Below the pieces are notes generated by a model. It saw only the letters and a list, made by a program, of their open reading frames with translations. It did not search any database and had not been told where the DNA came from. Positions 55,517 through 64,000 of a stretch of 64,000 bases of DNA are shown here, piece after piece. The position numbers and the translations under genes were made by a program. The stretch spans positions 1 through 64,000 of the forward strand of contig JBAHVR010000226.1 of the NCBI GenBank assembly GCA_036898135.1. Reading direction: 5' to 3'. The first letter of the stretch is position 1, and the number at the start of each line of letters is the position of its first letter. The stretch comes from Oncomelania hupensis (taxonomy: Eukaryota > Mollusca > Gastropoda > Littorinimorpha > Pomatiopsidae).

Positions 55517-55744
55517 AAAAAGGTTAATTCCCTTTAACTACTCGGCAGATGCCGTCTCACTGCAAGGGCCATACTTGCTGCTCTGGATTTATTGTCAATA
55601 TTTTATTTCTTATTTACTTTATTATATTAAATTTATAATTTATCATTTAATTTCTTTTTAAATTAACAATTTCTCTATTTTGTTTTATCACTTTTGGGTA
55701 TGTAACATTGCAATATGCCAATATAACAAGCATTAAACTGTTCA

Positions 55745-55848
55745 TCAAAAAGGTTTGGCTGAACGTACCATGTGAACTTCTTTCTGGCTTTTTTTTTGTC
55801 CTGGCTTCTTCCTCTCTCTCCGTCTGAAGTCCACTGAGAGTAGTCCCG
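55745..55848 (-). pseudogene. MRPS9: MRPS9 last exon, copy B, frameshifted
   Basis: Counterpart of 5769-5941. It reads [20 protein letters not shown], but the following A run has nine A where copy A has AAAAGAAA, so the frame shifts and the product ends [14 protein letters not shown] instead of ARKKFTW. The conserved basic C-terminus is lost. It could be real decay or a homopolymer sequencing error. Confidence 0.85.
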
Positions 55849-55902
55849 CTGCAACAAATGACAATTATTATTATTATTATTATTTTCATAAGTTCACTAC
55901 CA

Positions 55903-55937
<35 letters not shown>

Positions 55938-56166
55938 GTCCATAAGTTCACTACCTGTACCAGGCCACCCCACCTGTAATATGGTTTTATAATAATATAT
56001 TTATTATGTTACGTTTTTACGTTTCGTTACGTTATAGTATAGTATAGTATAGTATAGTATAGTATAGTACAGTATAGTATAGTATAGTATAGTATAGTAT
56101 AGTATAGTATAGTATAAAGTGTGAAAGTAGAACAACTGGTGTTAACATGTCACCCGATAGATCCCA

Positions 56167-56231
56167 ACCATTAATAAGGTGTAGGACAGAGCAACTGTAG
56201 TGTAAAGATGAAGATGTCTGGCACAGCACAC
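56167..56231. repeat. single unit of the 67-bp repeat
   Basis: One unit here against five at 6271-6605. Confidence 0.9.
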
Positions 56232-56444
56232 CAGCATTCAGAAACCGTAACTTTCACACAGTGCCACTCTCTTACTACTGTGCACTACAATTTTGTACAT
56301 AGGTCTCCATTGTATTTGTTAGCCTTCCTGACTAGACAGCTGTTTCTACTCTGGGAGCATCTTTAGGGGTCGCGGAGCTGGTGGGACACAGAAAACTGGG
56401 CTCATTTGCCACCACATATTATATAGTATTATATTATAATATAA

Positions 56445-56741
56445 TCCTATCCTATCCTATCCTATCCCGTGACTCAAATGTCGTTGGGGCACCACAGATG
56501 ATCTTTTAACCAGCGTACTCCATCTTTCTCGGTTCACAGCAACCTTCATGGCTTCGCTCAGCGTCAAGCCAGTCCATTCTTGAATGTTGTCCTCCCACCT
56601 CTTTTTCTGTCACCCTCTTCTTCGGCCTCCTTGCATCGTGCCTTGCAGTATGGTCTTTGCAAGGCCTGATGATCTGATGGCGTGGCCGTAACATCGGTGT
56701 TTCCGTTTCTTCACCACTGTGAGCATGTCATTATGCTGTCA
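56445..56741 (-). mobile_element. RTE-like LINE 3' fragment (copy B)
   Basis: Counterpart of 6812-7107. Confidence 0.9.
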
Positions 56742-56838
56742 AATTATATTATATTATATTATATTATATTATATTATATTATATTATATTGTATTATATT
56801 ATATTATATTATATTATATTATATTATATTATATTATA
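56741..56838. repeat. (TATTA)n microsatellite
   Basis: Longer version of the array at 7108-7166. Confidence 0.95.
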
Positions 56839-56891
56839 ATACAGCATGGTGACTGCAGAGGAATTCTTCGTAACACCTAGTGCGTACTTAC

Positions 56892-57061
56892 CTATCCTCA
56901 TCTTGTCTCTAGTGTCAGAGGGGAGGAAAGAAGTGAGAGCTCGGGCTAGGGCCAGGCGTATGGCTCCCGACTGCCCTGTGCCTCCTCCACCGGTCACGGT
57001 GGCCTCCACGTCCATCTCTCCCAGCAGCTCAGTAAACACCAAAGGCGCCAAAATCTGTTCC
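56892..57061 (-). CDS. MRPS9: MRPS9 penultimate exon, copy B
   Basis: Same 170-nt exon and splice sites as 7221-7390. It begins EQILAPL (Glu where copy A has Lys), matching what I expect in the family. The GGGGTGQSGAIRLALARAL block is intact. Whether this copy is expressed depends on the missing 5' exons and the broken last exon. Confidence 0.88.
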
Positions 57062-57316
57062 CTGTCCAAGACACAAATTCATTAGTAGATGTTTAGACTA
57101 AAGGTTTTCAATAAGGACCTATATTTTTTATGGTAGCGGATGAGTTCTGATGTGAAAGTGTCTCGGATGCGCTACTTTCTGTGACAGTGAATGATGTCGG
57201 CAGTTTATGCATGCAGTCATTAGTATGCAAAGGTAAAAGTTCATGCATCGTGTCGATGTGAGTTCGTAAAAAAACATGCATTCTACGAAGTGGACTTTTT
57301 AGGTTTATTTTGTTTA

Positions 57317-58131
57317 CTACATCTCCAACCTTCGTTTTGCGGATGACATTGATGGATTGGCTGGAGACGAACAAGAACTTGAACAGCTGGTACAGAGGCT
57401 TGACGCCACCTCCACAGCCTATAGAATAGAAATAAGTGCAGAGAAGACCAACATGATGACCAACAACACCAATGGCATCAACACGGACATCAAAGTCCAA
57501 GGCCAATCCCTCAAAACGGTGCATTGCTTCAAATATTTAGGAGCCATTGTATCAGACAATGGATCCCGATAGGATGTCCTCTCCAGGACTGCACAAACAA
57601 TTGCTGCCCTGACAAGGTTGAAGCCCATTTGGAAAGACAAGACCATTAGTCTACACTCCAAGGTAAGGCTGATGCACTCACTTGTCTTCTCCATCTTTCA
57701 ACACGCCTGTGAAACATGGACCCTTACAACAGAATTACAACGAAGAATACAAAACATGGAGATATAGTGCTATAGAAGACTTCTGGGCATTTCCTATACC
57801 CAGCGCATCAGCAATGACGAAGTCCGACAGACCATCACACAAGCCATCGGACAACACGATGACATGCTCACAGTGGTAAAGAAACAGAAACTCCGATGGT
57901 ACCTCACCAGAGCATCAGTCCTTGCAAAGACCATCCTGCAAGGCATTGTGCAATGAGGCAGAAGAAAAGGATGACAGAAAAATAGGTGGGAGGACAACAT
58001 TCGAGATTGGACTGGCTTGACACTGAGCGAAGTCATGAAGGTTGCTGAGGACAAAGAAAGATGGAGTACGCTGGTTAAACGATCATCTGTGGTGCCCCAA
58101 CGACCTTCAAGTTACGGAATAGGATAAAATA
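57317..58131 (+). mobile_element. RTE-like LINE, dead 3' part (copy B)
   Basis: Counterpart of 7652-8466, with a few different point mutations. Confidence 0.9.
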
Positions 58132-58557
58132 GAAGGGTCACCATCCAAACTGATATGATTTTTGGCACAACCATTTTAGATGTGAAAACGGGGATCTACA
58201 CTCATTTTCAGACTTAACAACCTAGTTTGAAGCGAGGTATTGGCAGTGATCAAGTCCGTTACGGCCAATCCAGTAGAGCACTGTACACAATACAAAACAA
58301 GGTGAACTAACTTTAACAAATCACGAAAGCTGCCTACTGATTGTCCAAGCCACTTCCAAAAGTAGGTTTTAACATGAACGGACTTCGTGTATGTGTGAAC
58401 AGAAACGTTTTTCAGAGAGTCCATGGAGCACTGCATGGGTTTAACACCTACAAAACTGAAAACAACTTTTATAAAATTTCCCTTCAGCAAAGGTTCCAAT
58501 TTGAAAGTATCACCAGACAGACATAATATCCCATACATCTCTCAGATTTATTTATTT

Positions 58558-58880
58558 ATTTATTTGATCATTCTCGTATAGCGCTTTTCCAGCTCAAGAG
58601 CTGCTCAAGGTGCTGGCCAATACTGTATACAGGATCTAACTCAAGCCTCCCGAGGTGCCCCTTGCAGCCTTTGGGCGCATAGTCTGACGCCCAGACGACT
58701 GAGCACAATCCTGGGTGACTGGGGATGGGAATGAAGGGACCTAGTGCGTTCTGGGTGTATTGGTGTACCCGGCATTCACCCGTCTACGACATGGATGTCA
58801 GGATCTTTAAAGTCCGTGCGTTGGAATGCGTGCTTGCACAGACTAGGCCTCAGTTTATATTCTCAACCAAAAGAGCAGGG
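58558..58880 (-). mobile_element. tRNA-derived SINE, minus copy (copy B)
   Basis: Counterpart of 8905-9235, with the tail reading TATAGCGCTTTTCCAGCTCA. Confidence 0.8.
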
Positions 58881-58927
58881 GCGCAGTGCCTCAGGATCAT
58901 TTCATTTTTATATTTTTATTTATTTAG

Positions 58928-59350
58928 GGGAGGCACTGTGGTCTAATGGTAGTGCTTCGGCTTGCGGATCTGATGGTCCCGGGTTCGAGCCCTGGCCGGG
59001 CCATTGTGTTGTGTCCCTGGGAAAGACACTATACTCCTGTTTTCCTACTCCTTCGGATGAGAGTATAAACCGAGGTCTAGTCTGTGTCTCATACATTCCA
59101 TCACAACGGACTTTAAAGATCCTGACGCTCATGTCCTAGACGGGTGAGTGCCGGTGACAAGAACACACCCAGCATGCACCTAGGTCCTTCTCCCCCATCC
59201 CTGGCTGCCCAGGATTGTGCTCAGTTGTCCGGGCGTCAAACCATGCGCCCAAAGGCTGCGGGTGGGCGTCTCGGGCGACTTGAGTTAGATCCTGTATCGG
59301 CCAGCGCCTTGAGCAGCTCTTGAGCTGGAAAAGCGCTATATAAGAATGAT
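58928..59350 (+). mobile_element. tRNA-derived SINE, plus copy (copy B)
   Basis: Counterpart of 9257-9690. The B box is the consensus GGTTCGAGCC (58982-58991), and the tail is AAAGCGCTATATAAGAATGA. Confidence 0.85.
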
Positions 59351-59764
59351 TAAATAAAAAAATAAAAATAAAACAATAAAATTTAATTATTTTTGGGTAT
59401 TTTAGGCTTTAACAGGCTTTGAACCCCTGCCTGAACAGGCTGCAATGTTATCGCCTGACTTCAATGCTTCATTTGTTCTTGCTTGTTTGAGTACACAACC
59501 AACAAACCAACTGTATCTCACAATCTTGTCAATTTTGTTATTTTACGGCATGGCAGGCCAACAACGAGCTCCGCTTACCCTTCAATACTTCAGATGTTAA
59601 CAAATCTTTGTGCTGTGTTAATATTTGTGGGTGACCCTTTTTTCCAGGCAGTGCCAAAATAATGTTAAAAAAATTTAAATAAATAAATCATACTTGACGA
59701 TTTAACTAATTAAAAGTATACATATATGAAAGGTCAAATGTAACCAGTAAAGATACTATTCGCA

Positions 59765-59880
59765 ATGGAAGAAATACATGAGAACATCCTATTCGCAATG
59801 GAAGGAATACATGAGAACATCCTATTTGCAATGGAAGGACTACATGAGAACATCCTATTCACAATGGAAGGAATACATGA
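59765..59880. repeat. 33-bp tandem repeat (copy B)
   Basis: Four units of the repeat at 10087-10240; all visible full units are 33 bp. Confidence 0.85.
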
Positions 59881-59913
59881 CAACACAAAAGAATATGACA
59901 TGCAAACCTTTAC

Positions 59914-60019
59914 CTGTGTGTTACGAAGGGGAAATACTCGATGGACTCTCCGTTGATGATAAATTTCCCTATTCCTTTGTTCCATACGGTGACTTGTGCT
60001 TTGGACCTTTTCCTGGTAC
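59914..60019 (-). CDS. MRPS9: MRPS9 internal exon, copy B
   Basis: Counterpart of 10268-10373: 106 nt, same splice sites, one visible base difference at about 59997. The frame is intact (TRKRSKAEVTVWNKG and IGKFIINGESIEYFPFVTHR). Confidence 0.88.
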
Positions 60020-60082
60020 CTGCAAAATTAAAACATCGATGTCAGATATGCGTTATTTTTCCTCGATTTTAATAATAATAAC

Positions 60083-60293
60083 TATCCTATCATATCCTAT
60101 CCTATCCCGTAACTAGAAGGTCGTAGGGCACCACAGATGATCGTTTAACCAGCGTACTCCATCTTTCCCTGTTCTCAGTAACCCTGATTGTTTCGTTCAG
60201 TGTCAAACCAGTCCATTCTCAAATGTTGTCCTCCCACCTCTTTTTTGATCTCTCTCTTCTTCTACCTCCTTGCTCACCAGAAACTGGTTCAGA
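60083..60293 (-). mobile_element. RTE-like LINE 3' fragment (copy B)
   Basis: Counterpart of 10440-10663. Confidence 0.8.
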
Positions 60294-60956
60294 TAATAGG
60301 CTTAATAACAATAATCATTTATTTTATATAACCCAAAAGCAGAAAAAATGTTTGCTTAAAGCGCTCAGAGGTGCCAACCCCCTCATCTTCTTGTCAGTAT
60401 GTTGGGACCCGTTTGTCAGTATTTTTTAACACTTGTCAGTATTTTTTTCTTGCAAAACCCAGCTTATGACACTATAAAGTAACGACAGGCTTCCCTCTGC
60501 AAAAGCAGGCTATTTTCAGTCCTCTAAAATCACAATAAAAATCAGCTTGTTGAACACCACACTTGTTTTACTCTAAAATCACCATCGAAATCAGCTTGTT
60601 GAACACAGCGACGTTCAGTGAGCGCAGGAGTAGTATTATGAGACCAGAAACCAGTACAGAAGCACCGCTGGCAAAGATAAACGATCGGCAACTTCTCCTC
60701 CGTATTTTTATAAAAGCTACCGTATTTCCGTATTTAATTCACTTCGCCGGAATTAAACACCGTCAATCCATACTGGTTGGCACTCTGAGCGCTGTTTGTT
60801 TGATTTGTCACTCCAACACATTAAATTTCCTGGGACGATACATAGATCTTGAATTTTTAGATGAAAGCTAGATGGGCATTTTAACTCTTACAAAAAGTGG
60901 TATTACATTTACAGAGCAAATACCTTCGAATCATAACAAAAATAAATAAATGAAGG

Positions 60957-61526
60957 CATGACCGATTCACTGCGGCAACAGTACCCCCGTTGGAGTGCCG
61001 GGGGTTTCAGTATAAATAGTATCCCCACTTTCTGGAAATTTAGTGCTTTAAATTCCCACTGTCGCTGTCTTCCTCATTTGCTCTTTCCCATTCCTGCTCT
61101 GTCCTATCACTCTGCTATACTATCTTCTTCTTCGCTAGATCAATGACCTACCTTTTTTCTTGAAAACTCTTCCTGGACAAGACTCCTTGTTTGTGTATGG
61201 GGTCTGTTGGATCAGCTTGGGAGTATTGGACGCTTTCTGCCGGGTGGTCACTAGGGCTTCCTATGATGTTATTATTTAGCAATATAGGCATTTTATATGT
61301 ATGTGTTTTGTTGATAATTTATAATGATGTTTGTATTCTATTTTGTTTTTGTAACCGGGGGTTCGATAAGTTGGGGTAAAGCCTCAGCCGTCCCCTGCGT
61401 GGGATGTCTTTATTGTAAAGTGACTGGCCGGTGGAGGGCATTCAGTTTTCCCACTAGGGTTGTTTCAGCAGATCTTTTATGCGGATCGGGGGTTGTCCGG
61501 TCCTGATTTGGCTCAGAAGAGTCCGC
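60957..61526 (+). mobile_element. 705-bp retroposon, truncated both ends (copy B)
   Basis: Counterpart of 11307-11873, cut before the AATC tail at the deletion junction. Confidence 0.85.
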
Positions 61527-62452
61527 ATATTGTATGATAAAAATTAAGAATTATAAGCACAATTAAATAATGATATCTTGCTGAATTGATTTTTGTATAA
61601 ATATTTTTCACACACATACGCCGCAGCATATGTGAAGCAGACGAAACATTCCAGACAGTTTAGCCAATTAGAAGCGAGAGTAGGCCTATGTTAGCATGTG
61701 CGCAGCGTGGCTTTGTGGTGGGGCGGAATCGGGCGGCAGACGGGAGGGCTAATCGTTACGCATCCACATTTCTCGACTCCGCTACGCATCGTGTTTTTGT
61801 AGGGCTATGTGGGTCCCTACTAAAACCCGACAAAAGTCGGGACACGGGGTGCCCTATGCGGCCCGAGTGGGGCCCCGATCGGGCTGGTTTGCTGGGAATG
61901 TCATCTACCTCATAGACTGTGAACTTAGGTTTTGTCTACAAATGTTTAAATATCAATTATATTTCATGTTTTTACATTATTTTCCTGTCTTCTTGTGCAA
62001 TTTACTTAGTACATTAAAAATATAAAGACAGACCAGTGAAAGGCAAATTATGCAATAGCAATACTAGTCAAGTTAAAACCCGAGGAAACACAGTTTCCTC
62101 CTTCCCCCTCCCCTTCCAATGATTATTCATCAATTAGATGTCGAAGGCTGTCGTTTTCGCATTCTAGCAATATAACACACTATAACACTCACCGCCTTTT
62201 CTTGTGTTGTGTCGGCTACCTCTTTTCCGCGCCATCGTCCGGTCACCTAAAATGAAAAAAAAGCTGAAAATGCTGATTCGGCGTTCTTTCTTTAATTGCT
62301 ATTAAAAAAAAGTGTTCAACTTTATGTTAAAAACTTAACTTTTTTGTGGTTTTGCAATATACATGTTATCCTGTATTAAATTTAGGCACTTTTTTTTTTG
62401 GTTTACAAAAAAATGCTGTGTAACAGCACAGCTGTTGCTAAACAAAAAATAA
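61527..62452. other. copy B of 17537-18411, no protein gene confirmed
   Basis: Contains the GATCGGGC-type block (about 61800-61905) and the possible MARKRG exon on the minus strand (62193-62235, two residues shorter than in copy A). Confidence 0.5.
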
Positions 62453-62553
62453 AATCCTATCCTATCCTGTCCCGTAACTCGGATGATCGTTTAACCAGCA
62501 TAATCCATCTTTCTCTGTCCTCAGCAGCCCCGATGGCTTCGCTCAGTGTCAAA
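62453..62553 (-). mobile_element. RTE-like LINE 3' end (copy B)
   Basis: Counterpart of the 3' segment of 18412-18557, with about 20 bp missing after the CGTAACTCGGATG stretch. Interrupted by the CR1/Jockey-like LINE. Confidence 0.85.
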
Positions 62554-64000
62554 CTGAGACGGTACAACAGCAGTTTTTGACTCAGCATGTGAACGAACCA
62601 ACTCATTATAGAGCTTTGCAAAAAGCTAATGTTCTTGATTTAATCTTAACTAATGGTGAATTTGTGTCGTCAGTTGAATTTCTCCCACCCTTAGGTAAGA
62701 GCCATCACTTGGTAATAGAATTTTCTCTTCTTGCCGGTGGGAATGCCAGTGCAGGCCATGTCCCTGTAAAATACCAGTTTACAAAGGGTGATTATGAGGG
62801 TATGAGGAGGTTTGCGCGAAAGCATGAATGGAAGAGAGAATTGCATGAGGGTTTGAATGTGAATGAGTGTTGGGATAAGATAAAGAGGATGCTGAAAGAG
62901 GCCAAAGAAATGTTCATACCAGTGAGAAAGTTTAAAGTACATGATGGAGGGGGCAAAAAGACGAATATTCCACCAGACATGCATGACAAGATTAGACAAA
63001 AAAGACGAGCCTTTAAGATGTATAAAAAATACCCTACTAAAGCTAATTACGATGCCTATGCAAAGTCTCGTAACCAGGTAAAATGGTTGTCTCGTAAGTT
63101 GGTGATGGCAAAGGAAATGTATCTGGCAAAAGAAGCTAAAAACAATCCAAAATGTTTTTATCAATATGTTTCGGACAAAACCAAGCCTAGAGAGACTGTC
63201 TCTAATCTATTAAAGTGCGACTGCACACTGACGAAGACAGACCTCGAGAAAGCAGAGACCCAAAATGAGTTTTTTGCTAGTGTGTTTACACTGGAAGATG
63301 AAGAAAATGTGCCGAACTTTGACTGTGATATGAATCTAAAACTGGATGTCATTAATGTTAGTGAAGAGCAGATGAGTAAGGCCCTGTTGCAGTTGAAAAT
63401 TAATAAGTCACCGGGACCAGATGAAATTAATCCTCGGGTGCTTAAAGAATTAGCAAATGAATTGGCTTTGCCTCTCAAGTTACTTTTTGATAGAACAATG
63501 AGGGATGGCATGATACCTGATGAGTGGAAGGAAGCAGAGGTTAAACCCATCTATAAGAAGGGAGACAAAAGTTTACCGGGTAATTATCGTCCTGTTAGCC
63601 TCACCTCGGTTGTCTGTAAGGTATTTGAGGGATTCGTCAGAGATGCACTGTGCTCTCACTTTGTCGAGAATGGCCTTCTGCATGATGACCAGTTTGGCTT
63701 TTCCAAGGGTAGGTCATGTGTCACTCAGCTGTTGGTGACAATAAATGACTGGATGTCCTCCTTGGATGAAGGCCACCCAGTCGACGCTGTATATCTTGAC
63801 CTTAGGAAGGCATTCGATACTGTACCACATCGCAGACTTTTACAGAAACTAAAAGGTTATGGCATAAGTGGCAGCCCACTTGCATGGATAAGGAGTTTCT
63901 TGACTGACAGGACCCAGTACGTGACTGTTAACGGTAACAGCTCTGACAAAATAAGTGTTACAAGCGGTGTCCCTCAGGGGAGCGTGTTGGGGCCGACATT
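62554..64000 (+). CDS. CR1/Jockey-like LINE ORF2, open to window end
   Basis: One open frame from the junction to the last base. It begins in the endonuclease C-terminus (FLTQHVNEPTHYRAL, VLDLILTN, GKSHHLVIEF), continues through the linker (IRQKRRAFKMYKKYPTKANY), and enters the reverse transcriptase: KINKSPGPDEINPRVLKEL, EWKEAEVKPIYKKGDKSLPG, NYRPVSLTSVVCKVFEGFV, QFGFSKGRSCVTQLLV, VDAVYLDLRKAFDTVPH and SGVPQGSVLGPT. There are no stops in about 480 codons, so this insertion is probably young. The 5' end is truncated; the YADD motif and 3' end lie beyond the window. Confidence 0.93.

Overview
This window is animal genomic DNA with very high transposon content. It has spliced host exons, animal-type non-LTR retrotransposons, a Penelope-like fragment, cut-and-paste transposons, tRNA-derived SINEs and long GA/CA/TATAG microsatellites. 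The mix suggests a marine invertebrate, most likely a mollusc; that is inference, and no species can be named.

Layout. A segment at about 132-18530 (copy A) recurs in the same orientation at about 47100-62553 (copy B). Both carry the last three exons, on the minus strand, of what I read as mitochondrial ribosomal protein S9 (MRPS9/uS9m). The copies differ by clean insertions and deletions: a TIR element only in A (4722-5593), a pogo-like element only in B (47841-50495), a Rex1-like LINE only in B (51090-53994), a 67-bp repeat with five units in A and one in B, and about 5.7 kb absent from B. This is either a recent segmental duplication or two haplotypes placed side by side by the assembler.

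From 20.2 to 30.1 kb there is a five-exon HARBI1-like (PIF/Harbinger) nuclease gene. Its first intron is filled with an RTE-like LINE and a broken piggyBac. From 30.2 to 34.2 kb there are a solo LTR, a three-exon BED/hAT-type transposase gene on the minus strand, and, inside its intron, an unfamiliar 491-bp unit with perfect 34-bp inverted repeats and an intact 108-residue ORF. From 35.6 to 47.1 kb is a nested stack: an L2/CR1-like LINE (minus) interrupted by a solo LTR and by an I/Nimb-like LINE with RNase H, which is itself interrupted by an RTE-like LINE. Each of these insertions has a readable target-site duplication. The window ends in the open reading frame of a CR1/Jockey-like LINE.

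One RTE-like family, with a (TAGGA)n tail and no ORF1, recurs more than ten times. It is probably the most recently active element here and may have supplied machinery for the SINE-like and 705-bp non-autonomous repeats; that last point is inference. Apart from MRPS9, a THAP exon and possibly HARBI1, I see no ordinary host genes.
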